Assembly: GCF_002980555.1 (NCBI RefSeq)
Contig: NZ_PVBT01000006.1
Coordinates: 248,001-312,000 of the forward strand
Origin: Phyllobacterium myrsinacearum
GTDB taxonomy: Bacteria > Pseudomonadota > Alphaproteobacteria > Rhizobiales > Rhizobiaceae
Direction of reading: 5' to 3'
Length of the DNA stretch: 64,000 bases
Under the pieces are notes generated by a model. That model did no database searches and was not told the origin of the DNA. It saw nothing but the letters and a program-made list of their open reading frames with translations. The translations under genes were made by a program, and so were the position numbers. Of the stretch, positions 54,412 through 62,755 are shown piece by piece. Each line of letters begins with the position of its first letter. The stretch's first letter is position 1.

Positions 54412-56430
54412 ATGACAAAAATGTTCTCCAGAATCCTCATTGCCAATCGCGGTGAAATTGCCTGCCGGGTCATCCGCACGGCACAGAAGATGGGCATCGG
54501 CACCGTCGCCGTCTATTCCGACGCCGATGCCGATGCGCTGCATGTGGCGATGGCCGACGAGGCCGTGCATATCGGCGGCTCCTCCGTATCGGATAGCTAT
54601 CTGCGCGCCGACCGCATCATTCAGGCGGCCATCGATACGGGCGCCGAAGCCATTCATCCCGGCTATGGATTCCTGTCGGAAAACCCCGGCTTTGTCGATG
54701 CCGTGGTCAAGGCCGGCCTCGTCTTCATCGGTCCCTCGGCGGATTCCATCCGTGCCATGGGCTTGAAGGATGCTGCCAAGCGGCTGATGGAAAAGGCTGG
54801 CGTGCCTGTCGTTCCCGGCTATCACGGCGAAGCGCAGGAACTGGTCGTGCTCGCCTCCAAGGCGCGCGAGATCGGCTATCCCGTGCTGATCAAGGCGCGG
54901 GCGGGCGGCGGCGGCAAGGGCATGCGCAAGGTCGACAGCCCCGATGATTTCGCCGAGGCGCTGGGCAGCGCGCGGCGCGAAGCCAAGAGCGCTTTTGGCG
55001 ACGACCGGGTGCTGGTGGAAAAATACGTCGCCAAGCCGCGCCATATCGAAGTGCAGGTGTTCGGCGACAATCACGGCAATGCGGTGCATCTCTACGAGCG
55101 CGACTGCTCGCTGCAGCGCCGCCACCAGAAGGTGATCGAGGAAGCCCCTGCTCCCGACATCACGCCGGAGATGCGCGCGGCGATGACCGATGCTGCCGTG
55201 AAGGCGGCCAAGGCCATCCACTATTCCGGCGCGGGCACGATCGAGTTCATCGTCGATGCCAGTCAGGGGCTGCGCCCGGACGGTTTCTGGTTCATGGAAA
55301 TGAACACGCGCCTGCAGGTCGAGCATCCCGTGACCGAAATGATCACCGGGCTTGATCTGGTGGAATGGCAGTTGCGCGTGGCGGCAGGCGAACCCCTGCC
55401 GCTGACGCAGGCGCAGATTCCGCTGAATGGCCATGCCGTCGAAGCACGGCTTTATGCGGAAGACCCGGCCAAGGGCTTTCTGCCGGCCATCGGCACGCTG
55501 CATCACCTCACCTTCCCCGCCGCTGTCCGAGAAGGTACGGTGCGCATCGAAACCGGCGTTCGTCCGGGCGATACCATTTCCCCCTATTACGATCCGATGA
55601 TTGCCAAGATCGTCGTCCACGCGAACGATCGTGCGAGCGCCCTGCGTGCCATGGAAGATGCCCTCCTGCACACGGAGATTGCCGGAACGGTCACCAATGC
55701 GGCGTTTCTGGCCGCACTGGCACGCCATCCGGGCTTTGCCGCCGGGGATGTCGATACAGGGTTGATCGACCGCGACCTTCACAGCCTTGTCGTTCCCGTG
55801 GCCATGCCCGCGGGCGCCCGGGAATTGGCCGTGCTTTATGCCAGCGGCCTCCTGACAAAGGTCGTCTCCGACGATCCCTGGACAGCCCTGCGCGGCTACA
55901 GCCATCTCGCGCCATCGCAATATCCGGTGACGCTGGGCGAGCCCGGCCATATCACCCGCTATGGCATTGCGGTTCTGGGCGATGACCGTTTCGAGGTCAC
56001 CGCGCCCGATGACACCCTTGACCTGCGGGTCCGGCGCGATGGGAATGGCTGGCATATCACCGGCAAGGGCATCAACCTGCGCGCGAAAACCGCTGCAATC
56101 CCGCAAGGCATCGCAATCATCGCCAGGGGCGTCGTGGCAACCTTCGCGGTGCCGGATCCCCTGCAGCAGGCCGAAGAGGCGGGCGGCGCGGGCGACCGGC
56201 TGACCGCACCCATGCCGGGTCTGGTGAAATCCGTCCGGGTCTCCGCCGGCGATCTCGTCAAGAAGGGGCAGGTTCTCCTGGTGCTGGAGGCCATGAAAAT
56301 GGAACACTCCATCACCGCCCCGCATGACGGCAGGATCGCCGAGATCGTCAGCGAGGGATCGCAGGTCAAGGAGAAGACAGCCCTTGTCCGCTTTGAAGAG
56401 ACGGAAGCTGCCGTGTTGACCAAGATTTGA
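54412..56430 (+). CDS. mccA: 3-Methylcrotonyl-CoA carboxylase, biotin-containing (alpha) subunit
   Basis: 672 residues: biotin carboxylase domain with ATP-grasp loop GGGGKGMRKV and EMNTRLQVEHPVTEMITG, then a linker and C-terminal biotinyl domain with LVLEAMKMEHS (biotin-Lys at about residue 629). It carboxylates its own biotin with ATP and bicarbonate. The ATG at 54412 follows AAGGAGAAAACC. The next pathway genes (3-methylglutaconyl-CoA hydratase, HMG-CoA lyase) are not in the window. Confidence 0.95.
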   Translation: MTKMFSRILIANRGEIACRVIRTAQKMGIGTVAVYSDADADALHVAMADEAVHIGGSSVSDSYLRADRIIQAAIDTGAEAIHPGYGFLSENPGFVDAVVKAGLVFIGPSADSIRAMGLKDAAKRLMEKAGVPVVPGYHGEAQELVVLASKAREIGYPVLIKARAGGGGKGMRKVDSPDDFAEALGSARREAKSAFGDDRVLVEKYVAKPRHIEVQVFGDNHGNAVHLYERDCSLQRRHQKVIEEAPAPDITPEMRAAMTDAAVKAAKAIHYSGAGTIEFIVDASQGLRPDGFWFMEMNTRLQVEHPVTEMITGLDLVEWQLRVAAGEPLPLTQAQIPLNGHAVEARLYAEDPAKGFLPAIGTLHHLTFPAAVREGTVRIETGVRPGDTISPYYDPMIAKIVVHANDRASALRAMEDALLHTEIAGTVTNAAFLAALARHPGFAAGDVDTGLIDRDLHSLVVPVAMPAGARELAVLYASGLLTKVVSDDPWTALRGYSHLAPSQYPVTLGEPGHITRYGIAVLGDDRFEVTAPDDTLDLRVRRDGNGWHITGKGINLRAKTAAIPQGIAIIARGVVATFAVPDPLQQAEEAGGAGDRLTAPMPGLVKSVRVSAGDLVKKGQVLLVLEAMKMEHSITAPHDGRIAEIVSEGSQVKEKTALVRFEETEAAVLTKI

Positions 56431-56532
56431 AGCAGAAATGACAAACAGTCGTGTTAGTCGTATATCTGTAACCAGCACCAGCCGCCTACTCAAGTCGCAG
56501 GAATTTCCCGTTCACAGCAGAGGAGATCGACC

Positions 56533-57060
56533 ATGGCTACCAAATCACTGCAGACGATCAAACGCGCGCCCACCGCAACCCCCAGTGACCTCGGAGCAGA
56601 GGCAACCCGTGACATCGCAGCCGCCGTCAACGCGCTGCTTGCCGATACATTCGCCCTCTATCTGAAGACGAAGAATTTCCATTGGCACATGAGCGGCCCG
56701 CATTTCCGCGACTACCATCTGCTGCTGGACGAACAGGCCGCGCAGATTTTTGACATGACCGATGTCCTGGCCGAGCGCGTGCGCAAGATCGGCGGGACAA
56801 CCCTGCGTTCCATCGGGCAGATTTCCGCCCAGCAGCGCCTGCTCGACAATGACGCCAATTTCGTCACGCCGGAGGACATGCTGGCCGAGCTGCGCGACGA
56901 TACCAAGAGTTTCATCGGCTATCTGCGCCAGGTGCACGAGCTTTGCAGCGACTACCATGACAGTGCCACAACCAGCATCATCGAGAATTACATCGATGAA
57001 TCCGAGCGCCGCCACTGGTTCCTGTTCGAAGCAACCCGCACGGGTCCCGCCAGCGTCTGA
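56533..57060 (+). CDS. dps: Dps-family ferritin-like DNA-protection protein
   Basis: 175 residues. The ferroxidase motif KTKNFHWHMSGPHFRDYHLLLDEQ is intact, giving the inter-subunit His/Asp/Glu iron site. A basic N-terminal tail (MATKSLQTIKRAPTATP) may bind DNA. It forms a 12-mer that stores iron and protects DNA from peroxide. AGAGGAGA precedes the ATG. A 17-base-arm hairpin lies 77 bases downstream. Confidence 0.95.
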   Translation: MATKSLQTIKRAPTATPSDLGAEATRDIAAAVNALLADTFALYLKTKNFHWHMSGPHFRDYHLLLDEQAAQIFDMTDVLAERVRKIGGTTLRSIGQISAQQRLLDNDANFVTPEDMLAELRDDTKSFIGYLRQVHELCSDYHDSATTSIIENYIDESERRHWFLFEATRTGPASV

Positions 57061-57137
57061 TCGCAGAAAAGAGAAGATTGGCCTGAACAAACGGCATGGA
57101 CCCCGCCCTCGCGGGCAAACGGCCGCATGCCGTTTCA

Positions 57138-57185
57138 AGCCTTTGCTGCTTCAATGGAACCAGTTCTGTTGAAGCAGCAAAGGCT
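57138..57185. terminator. Long perfect hairpin between dps and the 69-residue gene
   Basis: AGCCTTTGCTGCTTCAA (57138-57154) pairs perfectly with TTGAAGCAGCAAAGGCT (57169-57185) over 17 bases around a 14-base loop. The second arm abuts the stop codon of the minus-strand gene. There is no T-run either side, so it may be a bidirectional stalling/processing hairpin or an sRNA-like stem rather than a textbook terminator. Confidence 0.6.
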
Positions 57186-57395
57186 CTAATCGTTCGCCTT
57201 GGTCATTTTCGCGCGCTTGTCGCGGTTCTGCGTATCGGCGATAAGGGCTTCCACGGCGGAAATATTCAACGCCAGCGTGGCTATCCTTCTCAGGGTGTTA
57301 TTGTCAGGAAAACTATTGGTCTTTGCAGTCAAAATTATCAACTCTTTTTGAGCATGGCTCAACTTTGATAATAATGCCCCAAGCTCGTCCTGCAT
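57186..57395 (-). CDS. 69-residue helical protein of unknown function
   Basis: MQDELGALLSKLSHAQKELI... ending RDKRAKMTKAND. Helical, amphipathic, basic at the C-terminus, no signal peptide. Codon choice is more AT-rich than the neighbours and its promoter must lie in the very AT-rich island at 57480-57720. This suggests foreign origin. GAAGAAGA precedes the ATG on the minus strand. No family recognised. Confidence 0.55.
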   Translation of the reverse strand: MQDELGALLSKLSHAQKELIILTAKTNSFPDNNTLRRIATLALNISAVEALIADTQNRDKRAKMTKAND

Positions 57396-57479
57396 AACTT
57401 CCCCGTCTTCTTCAAGAATCAGAAAATTCCATAAACCGTTTACTTAACTGATATCCCAGTGTTCGCAACCCCTAAGAGT

Positions 57480-57720
57480 TGCGAAAGACTCACTAAAAAA
57501 CCACATTAATTCGAATTAACTATCATAACTTTCATGACAAGTTTAATCATAGCATCTCACAGAAATTCACGCCACAAAGATAAAATAAACTAGATAATAA
57601 TATTTAATACATAATCAATTCTATAAATAATAATAACTAATATATTTTAATCTATATATTCTTTAATATTTACAATAAAAATTCAATAATTACCTTAAGT
57701 TCATAAAGCACATCTCTTGC
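57480..57720. other. AT-rich island without genes
   Basis: About 240 bases dominated by A and T, with runs such as ATAATAATATTTAATACATA, in a GC-rich genome. The whole 57396-57920 gap holds no reliable gene. The island may be foreign DNA, a nucleoid-protein binding site or a promoter/UP-element region for the adjacent genes. Confidence 0.7.
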
Positions 57721-57920
57721 CCCTCATTTTGCACCCCTCCTCGATTAAAGCACAGCAATTCAAAACGTGCTGGGTTGCAACGACACCCTGCGAACAACGA
57801 TATGCCACATCGCGACGCAGTCTAACGGCTAGGTTGCAATCAATCCGATAATCTCGTCCTGATTGCGTCAATAATGTGGAAATCGCAAAGAAGAGTGTGA
57901 GTGCCGGTCCGGCTGCGCCG

Positions 57921-58133
57921 TCAGCGATGACGTCTGTTCCCGCGCAGCAGGTATGCCCGCAGCCGTTTCAGGCGATAATAGCGGGCGATCCCGGCCACGT
58001 CCTGCCGCGTGACGCCAGCATCGCGCAGCAAATGTTCGTCCGGCTTGCACGACAGGGCCGCGAGTTGGCGCGCTTCCCGATCAGCGCTTTGCACAACCTT
58101 CCAAAGATTTGAAATCAGGCGGAAAACCGGCAT
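57921..58133 (-). CDS. Small DUF1127 protein
   Basis: 70 residues starting MPVFRLISNLWKVVQSADRE. The C-terminal half is a DUF1127 domain: LAALSCKPDEHLLRDAGVTRQDVAGI then RRxR-type basic end (YYRLKRLRAYLLRGNRRHR). Short DUF1127 proteins in Rhizobiales bind RNA or respond to stress. It is divergent from a LysR gene across about 110 bases, and DUF1127 plus LysR is a recurrent pair. Confidence 0.8.
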   Translation of the reverse strand: MPVFRLISNLWKVVQSADREARQLAALSCKPDEHLLRDAGVTRQDVAGIARYYRLKRLRAYLLRGNRRHR

Positions 58134-58242
58134 GGCACTGGTCTCGAATGGTGAACGACCACCATGCTTGACCCAAGCATTGACATACATCAAACGAATA
58201 GAAATTATGCCTGTCATTCGAAATTTTAATCACAGGTGCCGC

Positions 58243-59103
58243 ATGAATCCTCCGCTTGACAGTGACCTGCTGCGCACATTCCTGGCCGTGGCGACGGCCG
58301 GCAATGTCACCCGCGCGGCGGAAAAGATCGGACGCACGCAATCGGCCGTAAGCATTCAGATCAAGCGGCTTGAAGAGGTTCTGGGCGAAAGCGTTTTTGC
58401 CCGCGGCTCACGCGGCGTTGCGCTGACCGCCCAGGGCGAAGCGCTGCTCGTCAACGCGCAGCGCATCGTCGCGCTGCTGGATGAAACCATGGCGGCGATC
58501 CGGGCCAAGCCGCTTGGCGGCCCGGTGCGGATCGGCATTCCCGAAGAATATGGCTACACGGTGCTGCCGCGCGCGCTTGCCGCCTTTGCCAGCCAGCATC
58601 CGCAGGTGGAGGTAACGGTCAAATGCGGATATTCGGCGCAGCAACTGGCCGCGCTGGATGCCGATCAGCTTGACCTTGCCGTCATCTTCAACTGGGAGCC
58701 GCCGACAACCGGTGAGGTTTTGTTTGTCGACCCCACCGTCTGGGTCACGTCGGAGGTGCATTGCGTGCATGAAATCGCGCCCGTACCCATCGCGATCTAC
58801 GAGCGCTCGGACTGGTGCCGGAAATTCGCCATCGGATCGCTGGAGCGCAACAGGATCGATTATCGCGTGGCCTATAGCTGCGATACGGGCGGTGGGCTGA
58901 AAATAGCCGCGGTTTCTGGCCTTGCTATCGCCCCGCTGGCGCGCAGCAATATTCCGCCGGGCTGCCGTGAACTGACCGATGCGGAGGGTTTCCCGGTCAT
59001 TGATTCATCAAATGTGGTGCTGCGCCGCAATCCGCGGATGACGAGCCCGGCAATTGACGGCATGGCCAAGGTGATCCGCGATGCGTTCCAGCCCATGGGG
59101 TGA
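58243..59103 (+). CDS. LysR-family regulator next to a DUF1127 gene
   Basis: 286 residues. The N-terminal winged HTH is LLRTFLAVATAGNVTRAAEKIGRTQSAVSIQIKRLEEVLG. The effector-binding domain starts near GPVRIGIPEEYG. Cysteine-containing KCGYSAQQL and SEVHCVHEIA lie in the ligand region. The ATG at 58243 is chosen at the HTH start; a longer frame would cross the divergent DUF1127 gene. It probably controls the divergent gene and itself. Confidence 0.85.
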   Translation: MNPPLDSDLLRTFLAVATAGNVTRAAEKIGRTQSAVSIQIKRLEEVLGESVFARGSRGVALTAQGEALLVNAQRIVALLDETMAAIRAKPLGGPVRIGIPEEYGYTVLPRALAAFASQHPQVEVTVKCGYSAQQLAALDADQLDLAVIFNWEPPTTGEVLFVDPTVWVTSEVHCVHEIAPVPIAIYERSDWCRKFAIGSLERNRIDYRVAYSCDTGGGLKIAAVSGLAIAPLARSNIPPGCRELTDAEGFPVIDSSNVVLRRNPRMTSPAIDGMAKVIRDAFQPMG

Positions 59104-59166
59104 GCAATTCCCTAGGGAACCACTCTCTCGTGTCGAACCACGCAACGCGCGCCAATCATCGGCCAT

Positions 59167-59433
59167 TCAGTGCGTGGTCATCCATTCGCGGGCTTCGCGC
59201 ATGGCGGTCGCCAGATCGGCCTTGGTCATGGTTTTCACCAGTTCGGCCCGCAGCTCCGCAGCCCGTTCGCTGCCTTTGATTGCAGCGATGTTGAACCATT
59301 TGTGTGCGGCGACATGATCAACGGCGCAGTCACGGCCCGTGGCATACATGATGCCCATTTCGAAAAGGATGTCCGTTTCCGCGGTGCCGCCGACATGTCC
59401 GGCATCGATATTCTGAAGATCAAAGCGTGCCAT
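59167..59433 (-). CDS. Small Sel1-repeat-like protein
   Basis: 88 residues from MARFDLQNIDAGHVGGTAET. One Sel1-like unit LFEMGIMYATGRDCAVDHVAAHKWFNIAAIKGSERAAELR is followed by an amphipathic tail with AREWMTTH. Longer upstream start codons add basic, non-conserved sequence. Such one-repeat cytosolic proteins are common in Brucellaceae. Function unknown. Between 59434 and 59904 no gene was found except the palindrome at 59829. Confidence 0.75.
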   Translation of the reverse strand: MARFDLQNIDAGHVGGTAETDILFEMGIMYATGRDCAVDHVAAHKWFNIAAIKGSERAAELRAELVKTMTKADLATAMREAREWMTTH

Positions 59434-59828
59434 TTTACCGAGTCCCTGTTTAAACCGATAAGCCCTGTTAGACTTCTGAGAACCGCCTGATTTGTTTGTT
59501 TTGGCGTGCTCTTTCGATGTTTTCGAGAATGCCACACAGCCCTCAAATTGCTGTTAAGGGGCATGATTAACTGGAGCCAAACAAAACAAAAACAACTGGT
59601 AAACTTCGGAATTCATTAAATATATCGCCCCAGCAATTGCAGGCATTTGGATCAAATTCGCTTAAAATGCCGTTATCCGATTTCAAGCCTTTGCTAACCA
59701 AGGCGCAGCTTCTTTTTGCCGGGCTTGCCTCCGTTCAGGCTTCAATCTCCCCACCGTTCCACGCCGCCCGGATGCAAAAAACCCCGGCCGCGAGCGCGCA
59801 CAAGGCTTCCTTTCACGGTTTTTTTGAA

Positions 59829-59842
59829 TTACGTTTACGTAA
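59829..59842. promoter_or_regulatory. Perfect palindrome upstream of the DUF2147 gene
   Basis: TTACGT-TT-ACGTAA, 14 bases with 6-base arms, 63 bases before the DUF2147 ATG. MerR-type regulators of branched-chain/fatty acid genes in proteobacteria recognise similar TTACGT-like repeats, but no convincing -35/-10 pair brackets it here. Candidate site only. Confidence 0.4.
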
Positions 59843-59904
59843 GGGACATGCAGATGGACGAGGAGAGATCCCATTTGCCGCACAACCCTTATCGGGAGGA
59901 ACAT

Positions 59905-60252
59905 ATGAATCGCAAACTCTTATTGGCATGCGCCGGCGTCGTATTGATGGCAGGTCCGGCACTGGCCCAAGAACCGATCGTCGGAACGTGGAAGCGGCCG
60001 ACCGGCACGCTTATCCAATACTCGTCCTGCGGAGCGGACAAGTATTGCGGCACGGTGCTGACCGGTGAATACAAAGGCAAGTCCATCGGTGAAATGTCCG
60101 GCAAGGGCGGAACCTATAAGGGGCAGGTCAACAAGCTCGACGAGGGCAAGACCTATAATGGCAAGGCCAGCGTCAGCGGCAACACCCTGTCACTGTCCGG
60201 CTGCGTTCTGGGCGGGCTCATCTGCAAGAGCGAAAGCCTGACACGCCAGTAA
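59905..60252 (+). CDS. Secreted DUF2147 protein
   Basis: 115 residues with signal MNRKLLLACAGVVLMAGPALA. The mature part is a single DUF2147 lipocalin-like domain: PIVGTWKRPTGTLIQYSSCG ... GKSIGEMSGKGGTYKGQV ... YNGKASVSGNTLSLSGCVLGGLICK. Three Cys may form disulfides. GGGAGGA is 6 bases upstream of the ATG. Function unknown; the family is periplasmic. A strong terminator follows. Confidence 0.85.
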   Translation: MNRKLLLACAGVVLMAGPALAQEPIVGTWKRPTGTLIQYSSCGADKYCGTVLTGEYKGKSIGEMSGKGGTYKGQVNKLDEGKTYNGKASVSGNTLSLSGCVLGGLICKSESLTRQ

Positions 60253-60267
60253 TTTTCAAACCACTGC

Positions 60268-60306
60268 CCCCTGCGGGAGCGCACGGCTCCCGCAGGGGTT
60301 TGTTTG
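60268..60306 (+). terminator. Rho-independent terminator after DUF2147
   Basis: CCCCTGCGGGAGC-GCACG-GCTCCCGCAGGGG is a perfect 13-pair stem followed by TTTGTTTG. It may also serve the convergent beta-lactamase gene. Confidence 0.88.
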
Positions 60307-60312
60307 TCCGTG

Positions 60313-61197
60313 TCAGATATGGTCCGCAACGAGGCGCGCCACCTTCTGATGAATGAGGTTGCGGCTGTCCGGCGTCCCCTTGGGATCATAGAGATAGACG
60401 GTCAGCACAATGGGCTTGCGATCAGGCGGCCAGATCACCGCAACGTCATTGGCCATGCCGCTGTCGCTGGTTCCAGTCTTGTCGCCGACCTTCCAGTCTT
60501 TTGGCAGCCCTGCCCGCAGACGCTTGTCACCAACCTTGTTGCCGACCAGCCAATCGGTGAGCTGCTTGCGCGACGGTTCCGACAGGGCGGTCCCGAGAAC
60601 GGTCTTTTCCAGATTTTCACGCATGGCGGCGGGCGTCGTTGTATCTCTCGGATCGCCGGGTTTGGCTTCATTGAGTTCAGGCTCGCGCCGGTCCAGCCGG
60701 CTGATCGTATCACCCAGACTGCGCGCATAATCCGTCATCCCCTGCGATCCGCCCAGCGCATCGAGCATCAGGTTTCCAGCAGCATTGTCGCTCCAGGTGA
60801 TGGCCGCCTCGCAAATAGCCGAAAGCGTCATGCCGTCGGCCACATGCTTTTCGGTAACGGGTGAATAGGTCACAAGATCGGACTTCCCATATCGGATGAC
60901 CCGGTCGAGTTTCTCCTTCTTCTGATCCACCCGTGAAAGAATGGCAGCGGCGGCAAAGAACTTGAACGTGCTGCACATGGCAAACAACTCTTTCTCGCGG
61001 TAGCCGATGCGTTTACCGCTGCCCGTATCGTGCACCGAAACCCCAAGGCGCGCACCGCTTGCCTTCTCCAGGTCTTTGAACGCGGTTTCGAAATCCCATT
61101 CCTGCGCCGCGCCGGCCGACCTGATCGGCAGCGACAGAGCCGGAACAACCAGCATCGACCCAACAAGTGCAGCGCGGCGTGTAATATGACCTGACAT
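60313..61197 (-). CDS. Class A beta-lactamase
   Basis: 294 residues. A twin-arginine-like signal ITRRAALVGSMLVVPALSLP precedes the mature enzyme. All class A motifs are present: S76-TFK in MCSTFKF (Ambler 70-73), SDN at 136-138, EPELN with Glu172 (Ambler 166) and KTGT at 240-243. So it should hydrolyse beta-lactams. The residue after KTGT is Ser, not Cys, so the carbapenemase disulfide with the Cys before the active Ser is absent. No AmpR-type regulator is adjacent; it is probably chromosomal and intrinsic. Confidence 0.93.
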   Translation of the reverse strand: MSGHITRRAALVGSMLVVPALSLPIRSAGAAQEWDFETAFKDLEKASGARLGVSVHDTGSGKRIGYREKELFAMCSTFKFFAAAAILSRVDQKKEKLDRVIRYGKSDLVTYSPVTEKHVADGMTLSAICEAAITWSDNAAGNLMLDALGGSQGMTDYARSLGDTISRLDRREPELNEAKPGDPRDTTTPAAMRENLEKTVLGTALSEPSRKQLTDWLVGNKVGDKRLRAGLPKDWKVGDKTGTSDSGMANDVAVIWPPDRKPIVLTVYLYDPKGTPDSRNLIHQKVARLVADHI

Positions 61198-61346
61198 GCT
61201 TCATCTCCATCTCCGACATCGTGAATCGCAAGGCGGTCCTTGCCGGAGCGGAAACTGATGCCAGATGTGGCGCTTTCCAAGGAAAATGTGTGACGCAAAA
61301 AAGTGAGCCCCGGCAATGTTGACCTTGGCAAAATCAAAGTGTAATA

Positions 61347-61374
61347 AACCATCAGGTTATTTAACCTATCAGTT
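61347..61374. promoter_or_regulatory. Two ArsR-type operator repeats upstream of the SRPBCC operon
   Basis: AACC-ATCA-GGTT (61347-61358) and AACC-TATC-AGTT (61363-61374), 16 bases apart, in a compact AT-rich promoter zone 38-65 bases before the SRPBCC ATG. Sites of the form AACCnnnnGGTT are typical of ArsR repressors that pair with SRPBCC genes. No ArsR gene is next to it. Confidence 0.5.
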
Positions 61375-61411
61375 ATGAGCAAACGGTTCGCCACAGGGAG
61401 CAAGAGCAATC

Positions 61412-61888
61412 ATGACCGCAGCGCTGGCCCGCAGAGACAATGATCACGAACTGACAATCGTCCGGATCCTCGATGCACCTGTAGCGCTTGTCTTCAAGGC
61501 ATGGTCGCAGCCGGAACATGTCATGCGCTGGTGGGGACCGAAGAATTTCACCTGCCCGAGCTGCCAGATGGATTTCAAAGAGGGCGGCGCCTATCGCTCG
61601 TCCATCCGCTCTCCCGATGGCGAGGAGGCCTGGATGGTCGGCCACTACACGCAAATCGTCGAGCCGGAGCGGATCGTCTTCACCTTTGCCTGGGAGGACA
61701 CCGACGGACTGCAGGGGCCGCAGACACTGGTGACGGTCACCCTGAGCGCACAGGGACAACGCACAAAGCTCGTCTTCCACCAGGCACCGTTCGATTCCGC
61801 CGAAGATCGGGATTCGCATCAGAATGGCTGGACCGAATGCATGCAGCGCCTGGAAGCCTATGTCGAGCCGCTGGGCCGCCCCCACTGA
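61412..61888 (+). CDS. SRPBCC (AHSA1-like) protein
   Basis: 158 residues of one START/Bet v1-like fold: ELTIVRILDAPVALVFKAWSQPEHVMRWWGPKNFTC, GGAYRSSIRSPDGEEAWMVGHYTQIVEPERIVFTFAWED, ending NGWTECMQRLEAYV. This is the AHSA1 type that usually sits in operons with ArsR regulators, although no ArsR gene is present here. Ligand unknown. It is first of three genes (SRPBCC, DUF899, GFA). Confidence 0.85.
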   Translation: MTAALARRDNDHELTIVRILDAPVALVFKAWSQPEHVMRWWGPKNFTCPSCQMDFKEGGAYRSSIRSPDGEEAWMVGHYTQIVEPERIVFTFAWEDTDGLQGPQTLVTVTLSAQGQRTKLVFHQAPFDSAEDRDSHQNGWTECMQRLEAYVEPLGRPH

Positions 61889-61947
61889 CGGACATATACC
61901 CTGCCTATGGACTGATTATCGCTGGAGCCAATATCGAGGAGGAAACG

Positions 61948-62736
61948 ATGAACACCCATGCAACCCCTGACGGCCGCAAGGTCGTTTCCCGCGCCGAGTG
62001 GGACAAGGCCAGAAAGGCCTTTCTGCTGAAGGAAAAGGCGTTCACCAGACAGCGCGATGCCCTGAACCGCGAGCGCCGTGCGCTTCCGATGGTGCAGATC
62101 GAAAAGGATTATGTGTTCGAGGGGCCGGAGGGCAAACTTAGCCTGTCCGATCTCTTCGCGGGCCGCCGCCAGCTGATCGTCTATCATTTCATGCTGGGAC
62201 CGGGCGAAGGCCAAGGATGCCCCGGTTGCTCCTTCCTTGCCGACAGCATCGGCAATCTGGCGCACCTGCACGCCCGTGACACCACGCTGGTGGTTGTATC
62301 GCGCGCGCCCCTCGCCGAAATCGAAGCCTACAGGAAACGCATGGGCTGGACATTCCCGTGGGTGTCGTCTCACGGCAGCGATTTCAACTATGATTTTCAC
62401 GTGACATTGGATGAGGCCGTCATGCCGCCCGTCTACAACTACACAACGGCCGAGGAATATGAACGCAAGGGCATGCCCTGGTTCATGCGGGGCGAGCAGC
62501 CCGGAACAAGCGTCTTCCTGCGCGACGGCGATACGGTCTACCACACCTATTCAAGTTATGGCCGCGGCGGCGACCTGCAGCTGGGCACCTACAACTATCT
62601 CGACCTGACGCCGCTCGGCCGGCAGGAGGGCTGGGATGGCACGCCCGATCTCGACGGCCTCGGCAAGAACTGGGTCAAGCGCCATGACGAATATGCCGGC
62701 ACGGCCAAATCCGCCGATGACGCGTGCTGCCACTGA
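61948..62736 (+). CDS. DUF899 thioredoxin-like protein
   Basis: 262 residues from MNTHATPDGRKVVSRAEWDKARKAFLLKEKAFTRQRDALN. DUF899 hallmarks are LPMVQIEKDYVFEGPEGKLSLSDLF, YHFMLGPGEGQGCPGCSFLADSIGNL (CPGC redox-type motif) and GWTFPWVSSHGSDFNYDF. The fold is thioredoxin-like; redox activity at CPGC is inferred. AGGAGG lies 6 bases upstream of the ATG. It ends with two Cys and His (DDACCH), which might bind metal. Confidence 0.88.
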   Translation: MNTHATPDGRKVVSRAEWDKARKAFLLKEKAFTRQRDALNRERRALPMVQIEKDYVFEGPEGKLSLSDLFAGRRQLIVYHFMLGPGEGQGCPGCSFLADSIGNLAHLHARDTTLVVVSRAPLAEIEAYRKRMGWTFPWVSSHGSDFNYDFHVTLDEAVMPPVYNYTTAEEYERKGMPWFMRGEQPGTSVFLRDGDTVYHTYSSYGRGGDLQLGTYNYLDLTPLGRQEGWDGTPDLDGLGKNWVKRHDEYAGTAKSADDACCH

Positions 62737-62755
62737 TTTGCCCAGGAGCTATCCG

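Noticed and set aside
60313-61197. Idea that the class A enzyme is a KPC/NmcA-type carbapenemase because of Cys before the active Ser.
   Set aside because: The partner Cys expected after KTGT is Ser here, so the disulfide of those carbapenemases cannot form. Cys at that position is also found in ordinary class A enzymes.
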